DNA of 41,071 nt from an uncultured Dialister sp. Lineage in GTDB: Bacteria > Bacillota > Negativicutes > Veillonellales > Dialisteraceae. Location of the stretch: contig NZ_CAAFRZ010000153.1 of assembly GCF_900765565.1 (NCBI RefSeq), forward strand, positions 1 to 41,071. Reading direction: 5' to 3'. A program made the translations under genes and the position numbers. The notes under the pieces are model-generated. The model had not been told where the DNA came from. It made no database searches and saw only the letters and a program-made list of their open reading frames with translations. This document shows, piece after piece, positions 34,385 through 41,071 of this stretch (the stretch's first letter is position 1; every line of letters begins with the position of its first letter).

Positions 34385-34645
34385 CGTAAGGGTTGTGGCT
34401 TTCACATCGCTTCGCTTGTGAAAGCGGGTTGTGGGTTGGCATCGCTGCGCTTGCCAACCGGGTAGGGCGCTGCACTTAAAAGGAAGGGAAACCTTATATA
34501 ACGCTGCCAGTGGCTGCGAAGCCGCTAATCCACCTCATGCCCCCGGTGCGAAGCACCTACCACTCCACGGGAAAAGCGACTCACGATGATTTGCGCGTCG
34601 CTGACGCTCCTTCAAATCATGTTCACCCACCACCTTTAGCCCCAC
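34385..34645. repeat. Intergenic repeat, family 2, copy J
   Basis: This holds three hairpins with constant loops and different stems: CTTTCACA/TGTGAAAG at 34399-34424, GGTTGGCA/TGCCAACC at 34434-34459 and ATGATTTG/CAAATCAT at 34586-34620. Between them lies the family-2 core (CTGCACTTAAAAGGAAG, ACCTTATATAACGC, CCTCATGCCCCCGG), shared with copies H and K. Confidence 0.75.
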
Positions 34646-34692
34646 ATACACATGCATATGGATTACATACATTTCATCCCAAAGGAGTCATC

Positions 34693-35385
34693 ATGGACGA
34701 TATTATTGACTTTTTTCAATCCTGGACCATGGCGGGTATTGCTGCCCGGCTCTTTCTGGCTACCCTGGCAGGGGTCATAATCGGTATGGACAGGGAATAC
34801 AAGAACAAAGGCGCCGGCATCAAGACTCATGCCCTGGTCTGCATCGGTGCGGCTATGGCCATGATTGTGAATGAATTTATACTCCGCTCCTTTCCCACAT
34901 CCAATACGGACCTGGCCCGCATTGGGGCCCAGGTGGTGAGCGGCATCGGTTTCCTTGGTGTGGGCACCATTATTGTCACCGGCCGGAATGAAGTGAAGGG
35001 ACTCACTACGGCAGCAGGGCTCTGGGTGTGTGCTGGTATCGGACTGGCGGCGGGGATCGGATTTATCAAAGGAACCATTCTGGCCCTGCTGTTCGTCATA
35101 TTCATCCTTCGAATCCTGGAGCCCGTAGATAAACGGCTCCGTGCAAGGGCCAGGGATATGGATCTCTACGTGGAATTTGAAAATATGGAGGCCATCCGTT
35201 CCTTCCTGACCGGCCTTAGGGCAAAGGGAATCAAAGTTACCAATTTCAGCATTTATCACCAGCGCCGGGCTCTTTTCTCGACCACCGCCACAATGACCGT
35301 AAAAATGGAGCATCACGGGGATCATGAAATATGGCTCCACGAGTTCAGTGAGATACCCGGAGTGCTGTACGTGGAAGAAATATAG
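34693..35385 (+). CDS. MgtC/SapB-family membrane protein
   Basis: A 230-residue protein with four to five membrane helices in the first 140 residues and a soluble C-terminal domain. The family signature is seen in GVIIGMDREYKNKGAGIKT, HALVCIGAAMAM and GIGFLGVGTIIV, and the next helix reads TTAAGLWVCAGIGLAAG. Relatives affect Mg2+ homeostasis, membrane potential or acid survival; no transport activity is established for most. AAAGGAGT precedes ATG 34693. It is a single gene between repeats. Confidence 0.88.
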   Translation: MDDIIDFFQSWTMAGIAARLFLATLAGVIIGMDREYKNKGAGIKTHALVCIGAAMAMIVNEFILRSFPTSNTDLARIGAQVVSGIGFLGVGTIIVTGRNEVKGLTTAAGLWVCAGIGLAAGIGFIKGTILALLFVIFILRILEPVDKRLRARARDMDLYVEFENMEAIRSFLTGLRAKGIKVTNFSIYHQRRALFSTTATMTVKMEHHGDHEIWLHEFSEIPGVLYVEEI

Positions 35386-35432
35386 ATCCTGTGGGATGGC
35401 TGGGTATATATCAAACGGATGGATGGGGCATA

Positions 35433-35625
35433 AAGGTGGTGGGTTGTGGCTTCAACACCGCTTCGCGTGTTGAAGCGGGTTGGAGCGCTGCGATTAAAAG
35501 GAAACGAGACCTTATATAACGCGGCTTTGCCGCTGATTCACCTTATGCCCCCGGCGCGAAGCGCCTACCACCTGGTGAATGAGCGAAGCGCAGTTCACCT
35601 GCCACCTTTAGCCCCATACATACGT
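35433..35625. repeat. Intergenic repeat, family 2, copy K
   Basis: A compact copy of family 2: hairpin GCTTCAACAC/GTGTTGAAGC with CGCTTCGC loop (35449-35476), the core GCGATTAAAAGGAAACG, ACCTTATATAACGC and CTTATGCCCCCGG, a GGCGCGAAGCGCC hairpin, and hairpin GGTGAA/TTCACC at 35574-35599. It ends 25 bases before the thrS promoter. Confidence 0.75.
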
Positions 35626-35649
35626 ATGGGACTGTATGCAAAAAAATCC

Positions 35650-35678
35650 TTGACAAACGGCTCATCCGGGACTATAGT
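35650..35678 (+). promoter_or_regulatory. Sigma-A promoter of thrS
   Basis: A perfect TTGACA (35650-35655), 17-base spacer and TATAGT (35673-35678). It drives the T-box leader and thrS. Confidence 0.88.
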
Positions 35679-35683
35679 AAACA

Positions 35684-35906
35684 CATAAATGCGATGACGG
35701 AGACATGATGTGTCCGGTCCATTGTTTCAGAGAGTCTGCGGTCGGTGTGAGCAGATACGATGGTGGGCAGGTTACCGCTTCCGAGCAGGGGAATTGAAAT
35801 TCTCCCGGACCGCTCCCGTTAGAGGCCTATGAGTGAAGCAATGCTTCAATTTGGGTGGAACCACGGAAATGAACTTTCGTCCCTTAGCGGGATGGAAGTT
35901 TTTTTA
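35684..35906 (+). promoter_or_regulatory. T-box leader controlling thrS
   Basis: The transcript senses uncharged tRNA-Thr. The AGAGAG element is at 35729-35734, followed by the GGTCGGTGTGAGC distal-loop pattern. A probable specifier codon ACC (Thr) is at 35774-35776. The T-box core GGGTGGAACCACGG is at 35853-35866, where the tRNA acceptor end pairs to form the antiterminator. The competing terminator is a 12-bp stem (35872-35883 with 35889-35900) followed by a T run. Low charged tRNA-Thr should allow readthrough into thrS. The specifier position is my reading, not a fold computation. Confidence 0.92.
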
Positions 35907-35982
35907 TTTCTCCGAAACCTGTACTCCATCATGGAGGGCTGTTCCCAGCGGCTAAGGGGAGAATACAGAAAGGAAGAGTTTC

Positions 35983-37890
35983 ATGATTACAATCAAGCTG
36001 AAAGACGGCAAGGAAAAACAGTTCGAAAGCGCTGTATCTCTGGCTGATGCAGCCAAGGCTATTTCCAACAGCCTCGGCAGGGATGCCCTGGTGGCAAAGG
36101 TGAACGGCGAGCTCACCGACCTTCGTGACCCCATCGTAGACGGCAGCGAAGTCGAATTTTTCACAAAGGAAGATAAGGAAGGCCTCTTCACACTGCGCCA
36201 CACCGCTTCCCATGTCATGGCACAGGCCATCCAGCACCTGTTCCCGGGCACCAAGTTCGCCATTGGCCCCGCTATTGATGACGGCTTCTACTATGACCTG
36301 GATTCTGACCATGTATTCAGCCAGGAAGATTTCCCGGCCATTGAAAAGGAAATGGCAAAGATTGCCAAGGAAAATATTCCTCTCGTGAAGAAAGTGGTCA
36401 GCCGCGCAGAAGCGCTGAAGTTCTTCCAGGACAAGGGCCAGGACTACAAAGTCATGCTCATCAATGACCTTCCGGAAGACGCACAGATTTCCCTCTACGA
36501 ACAGGGCGATTTCACAGATCTCTGCGCCGGTCCCCATCTCCGCTCCACCGGCAAGGTAAAGGTATTCAAGATCATGACTGTTGCCGGCGCTTACTGGCGC
36601 GGTGATTCCAAGAATAAGATGCTCCAGCGTATCTATGCTACCGCCTTCTTCAAGAAGGAAGACCTGGACCATTTCCTCTATGTCCGTGCAGAAGCAGAAA
36701 AGCGGGATCACAGAAAACTGGGCAAACAGCTGGATCTCTTCTCCTTCCATGAAGAAGGACCGGGATTCCCCTTCTTCCATCCGAAGGGCATGGTTCTCCG
36801 GAACAAGCTCATGGACTATGAACGGGAACTGTTCAAGGAATTCGGCTATGTAGAAATCATGACCCCGATTATCCTGTCCAAGAAACTCTGGATCCAGTCC
36901 GGCCATTGGGATCATTACAAAGAAAACATGTACTTCACCAAGATCGACGATGAAGACTATGCTATTAAACCGATGAACTGCCCCGGCGGAATCCTTTATT
37001 TCAAGACCCAGCAGCGTTCCTACAGAGACCTGCCCATGCGTGTCGGTGAATTCGGTATCGTTCACCGCCACGAACTGAAGGGCGCTCTCCACGGACTGTT
37101 CCGTGTACGCTGCTTCACCCAGGATGATGCTCACATTTTCATGACCCAGGACCAGATGAAGGACGAAGTCATCAAGTGCATGGCCATGTACAAGAAGATG
37201 TACGGCGTATTCGGTCTGGAATACCATGTAGAACTGTCTACCCGTCCGGAAAACTCCATGGGCAGTGATGAACTGTGGGAAATTTCCACCAACGCTCTCC
37301 GGGATGCCATCGAAAAGACCGGCGTTCCTTACCAGATCAACGAAGGGGACGGCGCCTTCTATGGGCCGAAACTGGACTTCCACGTACAGGACTCCCTGGG
37401 CCGTACCTGGCAGTGCGGCACCATCCAGATGGATATGCAGCTGCCGGAACGGTTTGATGTAAACTACATCGGCGAAGATGGTGAAAAACACAGAGCCGTC
37501 ATGCTCCACAGAGCTGGCTACGGCTCCCTGGAACGTTTCATCGGCATCCTCATCGAACACTTCGCCGGCGCATTCCCCACATGGATTGCCCCGGTACAGG
37601 TCAAGGTCATTCCGGTTACCGAAAAGAACATGGACTACGCAAAGACCGTAGCTGCTGCCCTCTCCGATTCCGATATTCGGGTGGAAGTGGAAGAAGCCAA
37701 TGAAACCCTGGGATACAAGATCCGCAAGGCACAGATGGAAAAGGTTCCGTACATGCTCATCGTAGGGGACAAGGAAATGAAGACCCACACCGTGGCTATC
37801 AGAAGCCGCAAGAATGGGGACGAAGGTTCCAGCCCGCTGGCCATGTTCGTAGCAAACCTGATTCGTGAAATCAAGAGCAGAGAATACTGA
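35983..37890 (+). CDS. thrS: Threonyl-tRNA synthetase
   Basis: Charges tRNA-Thr. The 635 residues hold the TGS domain (1-62), the editing domain with HTASHVMAQAI and the later CAGPHL motif, the class II catalytic core with motif 2 region (GIVHRHELKGALHGLFRVR, then CFTQDDAHIF), zinc ligands including the Cys of MNCPGG, and the C-terminal anticodon-binding domain (VQVKVIPVTEKNMDYA). GGAAGAG precedes ATG 35983. It is controlled by the T-box just upstream and is followed one base later by a HutP-like gene. Confidence 0.97.
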   Translation: MITIKLKDGKEKQFESAVSLADAAKAISNSLGRDALVAKVNGELTDLRDPIVDGSEVEFFTKEDKEGLFTLRHTASHVMAQAIQHLFPGTKFAIGPAIDDGFYYDLDSDHVFSQEDFPAIEKEMAKIAKENIPLVKKVVSRAEALKFFQDKGQDYKVMLINDLPEDAQISLYEQGDFTDLCAGPHLRSTGKVKVFKIMTVAGAYWRGDSKNKMLQRIYATAFFKKEDLDHFLYVRAEAEKRDHRKLGKQLDLFSFHEEGPGFPFFHPKGMVLRNKLMDYERELFKEFGYVEIMTPIILSKKLWIQSGHWDHYKENMYFTKIDDEDYAIKPMNCPGGILYFKTQQRSYRDLPMRVGEFGIVHRHELKGALHGLFRVRCFTQDDAHIFMTQDQMKDEVIKCMAMYKKMYGVFGLEYHVELSTRPENSMGSDELWEISTNALRDAIEKTGVPYQINEGDGAFYGPKLDFHVQDSLGRTWQCGTIQMDMQLPERFDVNYIGEDGEKHRAVMLHRAGYGSLERFIGILIEHFAGAFPTWIAPVQVKVIPVTEKNMDYAKTVAAALSDSDIRVEVEEANETLGYKIRKAQMEKVPYMLIVGDKEMKTHTVAIRSRKNGDEGSSPLAMFVANLIREIKSREY

Positions 37891-37891
37891 T

Positions 37892-38326
37892 ATGGCAAGA
37901 GAATTTCAGAGCGCCGACGTGGCAAGAGCTGCCGTACGGATGGCACTGTCAGAAACCAGGGCCGATGAGAATGCTCTCCGGGAACAGCTCATGGCCCAGG
38001 GAATCCGGTCCGTAGCCGTTAACTTCGGCGGCAAATTCACCGATATTTTACCGAAGATTTTTGAATCTGCCATCGTGGCAGCCCAGCGGCAGCATGTGAT
38101 TTCCGACACCCATGTAGGGGACGGATCCGTGCTGGGCGCTATGGAATCCGCTGTGGAACAGGTAAAGCTCATGGCCATCGGCATGAACGTCGGTGGCAAG
38201 ATCGGTATTGCCCGGTGGAAAGAACACCTCTGCGTGGCTATTTTCGTGGGAGTGGGGGTTCTCCACTTCAACGAAGTCACCATCGGTATGGCCCACAGGG
38301 TTTTAAGAAATGACTTGACAGATTAA
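37892..38326 (+). CDS. HutP-family RNA-binding antiterminator-like protein
   Basis: A 144-residue protein close in length to Bacillus HutP (148), a histidine- and Mg2+-dependent antiterminator of the histidine-utilisation operon. By eye it follows the HutP pattern: VISDTHVGDGSVLGAMESAV, a middle GMNVGGKIGIARW strand and a Gly-rich C-terminal VAIFVGVGVLHFNEVTIGMAH. No hut gene is in the window. It starts one base after thrS (ATG 37892; the longer frame to 37865 lies within thrS), so it is probably co-transcribed with thrS. The last codons contain the -35 box of the infC promoter. Family assignment is by remembered pattern, so moderate confidence. Confidence 0.65.
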   Translation: MAREFQSADVARAAVRMALSETRADENALREQLMAQGIRSVAVNFGGKFTDILPKIFESAIVAAQRQHVISDTHVGDGSVLGAMESAVEQVKLMAIGMNVGGKIGIARWKEHLCVAIFVGVGVLHFNEVTIGMAHRVLRNDLTD

Positions 38327-38343
38327 TGCCCATAGTGTATTAT
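38315..38343 (+). promoter_or_regulatory. Sigma-A promoter of infC-rpmI-rplT
   Basis: TTGACA (38315-38320), 17-base spacer, TATTAT (38338-38343). The -35 box lies inside the last codons of the HutP-like gene. Confidence 0.85.
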
Positions 38344-38349
38344 ATCTAG

Positions 38350-38460
38350 CGTAATTGATTGCAAGCAGAAGTCATCCGCTTCTCACCTTACAAGGCGCAG
38401 GCTACTAAGGTTTCATACGTATGAACTCGGAGCGGACGGTGTATGCCGTCCGCTTTTTAC
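38350..38460 (+). promoter_or_regulatory. L20-type leader with attenuator before infC
   Basis: The untranslated leader contains an AGAAG/CTTCT stem-loop, a TTCATACGTATGAA palindrome and a strong terminator (AGCGGACGG at 38431-38439 paired with CCGTCCGCT at 38446-38454, then five T). In Firmicutes the L20 protein binds such leaders to shut off the infC-rpmI-rplT operon. The identity of the antiterminator pairing was not worked out. Confidence 0.75.
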
Positions 38461-38492
38461 TTGCAATGATTTCTTTTTCGGAGGTGAAAAGA

Positions 38493-39002
38493 ATAAGTAA
38501 AGAACTTAGTATCAACGAACAGATCCGGGCTCGTGAAGTCCGCGTCGTCAGCGATACAAACGAACAGTTGGGGATCATGACTCTTCATGAAGCCATCCGC
38601 ATTGCGGAAGATAAGGGACTTGATCTCGTGGAAGTGGCTCCGAATGGCCGCCCGCCGGTATGCCGCATTATGAATTACGGCAAGTACCGTTATGAACAGC
38701 AGAAACGTGATAAGGAAGCAAAGAAGAAACAGAAGGTATTCCAGATCAAGGAAGTCAAACTCCGTCCGAATATCGAAGACCACGACTTCTTTGTGAAACT
38801 GAAAAATGCCCAGCGCTTCCTGGGAGACGGAAACAAGGTCAAGGTGACCATCATGTTCCGTGGACGGGAAATGACCCATCCCGAACTGGGACAGGAAGTA
38901 CTCGACCGCTTTGCAAAAGAGCTCGGTGACTCCATTGTTCGCGAAAAGCCACCGAAATTAGAAGGCCGCAATATGACCATGGTCATTGGCCCAAAAGCAT
39001 GA
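38493..39002 (+). CDS. infC: Translation initiation factor IF-3, probable ATA start
   Basis: IF-3 binds the 30S subunit and proofreads start codon and initiator tRNA. The 169 residues contain the N-domain ([39 protein letters not shown]), the lysine-rich linker and the C-domain ([30 protein letters not shown]). The start is chosen as ATA 38493: GGAGGTG at 38480-38486 is perfectly spaced, and translation then begins [11 protein letters not shown]. In-frame GTG 38484 is inside that ribosome binding site, and ATG 38421 lies within the attenuator hairpin. Rare starts on infC let IF-3 limit its own synthesis; AUU is the known case in E. coli. Confidence 0.93.
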   Translation: MSKELSINEQIRAREVRVVSDTNEQLGIMTLHEAIRIAEDKGLDLVEVAPNGRPPVCRIMNYGKYRYEQQKRDKEAKKKQKVFQIKEVKLRPNIEDHDFFVKLKNAQRFLGDGNKVKVTIMFRGREMTHPELGQEVLDRFAKELGDSIVREKPPKLEGRNMTMVIGPKA

Positions 39003-39018
39003 AAAAGGAGATATGATT

Positions 39019-39216
39019 ATGCCGAAAATGAAAACCCGCCGTGCTGCGGCAAAACGTTTTACCAAAACAGGAACCGGAGAATTCAAGAGAAACAAGGCTT
39101 TCAAGAGCCACATCCTTGAAAAGAAGACCCAGAAGAGAAAGAGAAACTTCAGAAAAGCAGCACTGGTTTCCAAATCTGATTACAAACGCGTAGCAAGACT
39201 GCTTCCAAACGGCTGA
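39019..39216 (+). CDS. rpmI: 50S ribosomal protein L35
   Basis: A 65-residue basic protein starting [14 protein letters not shown] with the conserved [15 protein letters not shown] and the final [16 protein letters not shown] stands eight bases before ATG 39019. Second gene of the infC operon. Confidence 0.97.
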   Translation: MPKMKTRRAAAKRFTKTGTGEFKRNKAFKSHILEKKTQKRKRNFRKAALVSKSDYKRVARLLPNG

Positions 39217-39234
39217 TAAGGAGGATTACATAGA

Positions 39235-39585
39235 ATGGCAAGAATTAAAACAGGCGTAACCGCCCATGCAAGACATAAGAAAATTCTGAAACTGGCTAAA
39301 GGCTACAGAGGTGCCCGCCATACCCAGTACAGAAAAGCAAATGAACTGGTCATGAAGGCTCTCTACTATGCAAGAAGAGACCGCCGCTCCAAGAAGAGAG
39401 AATTCCGTAAACTCTGGATCGTCCGCATCAACGCAGCAGCTCGCCAGAACGGCCTGAGCTACAGCAGACTCATCGCTGGCCTCACCAAGGCAGGCATCGA
39501 AGTCAACCGCAAGATGCTCTCCGAACTGGCTATCAGCGATCCTGCAGGCTTCACCAAGATCTGCGAAGCAGCAAAGAACGCTTAA
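39235..39585 (+). CDS. rplT: 50S ribosomal protein L20
   Basis: A 116-residue basic protein ([53 protein letters not shown]) needed early in 50S assembly. It probably also represses its own operon by binding the leader before infC. AAGGAGG precedes ATG 39235. A strong terminator follows. Confidence 0.97.
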   Translation: MARIKTGVTAHARHKKILKLAKGYRGARHTQYRKANELVMKALYYARRDRRSKKREFRKLWIVRINAAARQNGLSYSRLIAGLTKAGIEVNRKMLSELAISDPAGFTKICEAAKNA

Positions 39586-39590
39586 TTGTT

Positions 39591-39628
39591 GCAATAAAAA
39601 ACGTCCCAAGAGGGACGTTTTTTATTGC
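39591..39628. terminator. Terminator after rplT, bidirectional
   Basis: A perfect 17-bp stem (39591-39607 with 39612-39628) around an AAGA loop, with A-rich and T-rich arms. Confidence 0.93.
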
Positions 39629-39987
39629 CCGAAGTTGGTTAAAGGGAGTAAAGTCAGTGGCTCGTTACCAATGTAAAAGTGGCGATGCACAAAAGGGGAG
39701 CATCACCTTATGATACATGATTGCTTCTCCGCTGTCATTTTTAGTAACTTTACACATGTTTCGGAATTTCGAGTGGCAGCAAGGGAACGGGAATCGCAGG
39801 CGACTAAGAAATCATTGGCACACTTTTCCTGAGAAGTCGGACAGGGACTGCTAAGGGGGGCTGGGGTTAGTTGTCAGGAACCGATTTGTTTGGCCGCAAA
39901 AGGCTGAAGAGCCTTCCTGGTAGAAAAGGCCACATCCGGTTTCATATGTGCTCATAGCCACACGTTATTGGGGTTCGAAAATTTCTT
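39629..39987. repeat. Gene-free gap with decayed repeat remnants, copy L
   Basis: No gene is supported here. From about 39770 the sequence GTGGCAGCAAGGGAACGGGAATCGCAGGCGACTAAG matches the module inside the MITE-like element of copy E, and GGTTAGTTGTCAGGAAC resembles the end of copy C (GGTTAGCTGCAGGGAAC). Hairpins are mostly broken. The first 130 bases show nothing that I recognise. Confidence 0.5.
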
Positions 39988-40920
39988 TCAATCATGCCTT
40001 ACCAGTAGCTCGATTCCTTCTCTTTTGTAGGTGGTATAGATTTTTTTAATAAACTGGTGTTTCAGCACCGACTCGTCCACAATGTTTCGAATCCGGAGAA
40101 CAACTTTGAATGAGATGCCGTAGTCACCCAGGGCATCGTAGCGGACTTTGGGTTCGAATCCGGTGACACCGTACTCGCTGTGGTCCAGAATATACCGGGC
40201 CACTTTCAGGGTGACCTCTTCTACATGCTCCAGATCATTGCCGTAGGTAATGGTGAGAGGAATGAAAATAGTGCATTCCGCAAGGGGCTGCTCGTAGTTC
40301 GTTAGCGTGGCGGTGGCGATGCTCTTATTCGGCACGATTACCATATTTCCTGTGGACGTACGGATGGTGGTGTTACGCCAGTTCATGTCTACCACCCGGC
40401 CGGCTTCCCCGCCGGCAAGTCGGATGTAGTCTCCCATGTGGACCTGTTTCGATACCAGGGTAGTAATGCCGGAGAAAAGGTTTGCCAGCGTATCCTGGAG
40501 AGCCAGGGCTGAAGCCAAGCCGCCGGCGCCCAGGGCTGTGAGGAGTGGGGAAATAGAAATACCGTAGGATGAAAGAATGAAAAGAATCCCCATTACATAG
40601 ACACCGAGATCCACCACCGTAGTCAGGATGGAAGTGGTGGCCTGCTTATCTCCACTCTTTGCGAGCTTGTCTTTCAGAAAAGAAGAAACGGTGTGGGCGC
40701 AGAAAAATGTGACCGTAATGATGACCACACTATGGTAATGGTATGACAGCATTTCCTGCACAAAGGGAGGCAGGTTCAGGATGTCTCTCGTCATCTGTAT
40801 ACCCATGAGTATGCCTAGAAGGGTAGGCATGAAACGAAAAATACTGCGCCAGCTGTCCCGGGGTACCTTTGTCACCCGGCAGAGCACTTCGATGAGCAGT
40901 CGGAAAACGTAAATTCTCAA
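39988..40920 (-). CDS. MscS-family mechanosensitive channel
   Basis: A 310-residue small-conductance mechanosensitive channel that would release solutes on osmotic downshift. Three to four membrane helices lead to the pore helix with its Ala/Gly pattern (ALGAGGLASALALQDTLANLFSG), followed by the beta domain (VHMGDYIRLAGGEAGRVVDMNWRNTTIRT, VPNKSIATATLTNY) and the alpha/beta C-terminal domain. The start is unsettled: TTG 40920 has GGAAG upstream, but the frame stays open to a stop at 41014-41016 and reads plausibly basic-hydrophobic sequence, with no ATG or GTG. A rare start or a frameshift further upstream is possible. Confidence 0.85.
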   Translation of the reverse strand: MRIYVFRLLIEVLCRVTKVPRDSWRSIFRFMPTLLGILMGIQMTRDILNLPPFVQEMLSYHYHSVVIITVTFFCAHTVSSFLKDKLAKSGDKQATTSILTTVVDLGVYVMGILFILSSYGISISPLLTALGAGGLASALALQDTLANLFSGITTLVSKQVHMGDYIRLAGGEAGRVVDMNWRNTTIRTSTGNMVIVPNKSIATATLTNYEQPLAECTIFIPLTITYGNDLEHVEEVTLKVARYILDHSEYGVTGFEPKVRYDALGDYGISFKVVLRIRNIVDESVLKHQFIKKIYTTYKREGIELLVRHD

Positions 40921-41071
40921 AGTAACTTCCAGTCGCCTGAAACTGGCGATAAGTTCGAGAAATTTGCTGGAAGTTAGTTTGAGAAATTGTAAAAATCGCC
41001 TTAATTTTCGTTGTTAATTGTGAATTTTAGAGCAATAAGACTGTTTCAGCGCATGCTAAAAGAAACTTTGA

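Noticed and set aside
35929..37788. Long minus-strand open frame opposite thrS
   Set aside because: Antisense shadow of a certain gene.
38421..38492. Earlier ATG start for infC
   Set aside because: It lies just before and runs through the attenuator hairpin, has no ribosome binding site, and the upstream residues do not fit IF-3.
39960..39990. tRNA-like GGGTTCGAA sequence
   Set aside because: Only a T-loop-like fragment; no cloverleaf arms around it.

Overview
The window most likely comes from a Negativicutes bacterium (a diderm Firmicute), probably near Dialister, Megasphaera or Veillonella. The gene control is Firmicute-like: strong GGAGG-type ribosome binding sites, a threonine T-box before thrS, and an L20-type leader before infC-rpmI-rplT. 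These sit beside contact-dependent-inhibition (CdiA-like) fragments, which point to a cell with an outer membrane. Genes are GC-rich except for the toxin cassettes at the left end. The lineage is inferred from gene content; no marker gene was searched.

Layout. 1-3970: a scrapyard of orphan CdiA C-terminal modules, each followed by a small possible immunity gene; one module is frameshifted. 4060-7615: housekeeping genes (pnp, dut, a NudF-type Nudix hydrolase). 7907-9893: a methyltransferase on the minus strand and a frameshifted tag gene. 10115-22052: the centrepiece, with a NifH-like reductase, two nitrogenase-component-1-like subunits, a 1239-residue CobN/BchH-like chelatase subunit, a SPASM radical SAM protein, and ChlI-like and ChlD-like AAA+ proteins. 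22387-28322: a CsoR-family metal regulator, then a tightly coupled ECF-type transporter operon (S-like protein with a large extracytoplasmic domain, fused double ATPase, T protein) ending in a membrane-anchored beta-propeller. 28620-30353: an MsbA-like ABC exporter. 31379-33671: galU and galE on the minus strand. 33833-35385: an unknown protein and an MgtC-family protein. 35650-39628: T-box-thrS-hutP-like, then infC-rpmI-rplT. 39988-40920: an MscS-type channel.

How the central genes may work together (inference). The combination resembles two steps of bacteriochlorophyll synthesis, a three-subunit class I chelatase and a three-subunit nitrogenase-like tetrapyrrole reductase, in a region with no other chlorophyll, cobalamin, F430 or nitrogen-fixation gene. 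With an ECF importer and a CsoR-type regulator next door, the simplest reading is import and anaerobic processing of a scavenged tetrapyrrole (heme or a relative), with ATP-driven metal removal or insertion and ring reduction. The substrate cannot be read from the sequence.

Nearly every intergenic gap between operons is filled by long mosaic repeats built from small hairpins. Many carry a GCGAAGC or TTCG core. In one class the loop is constant while the stems differ between copies and remain complementary. Two genes (the radical SAM gene and tag) end inside these repeats. No tRNA, rRNA, CRISPR array or insertion sequence was seen.
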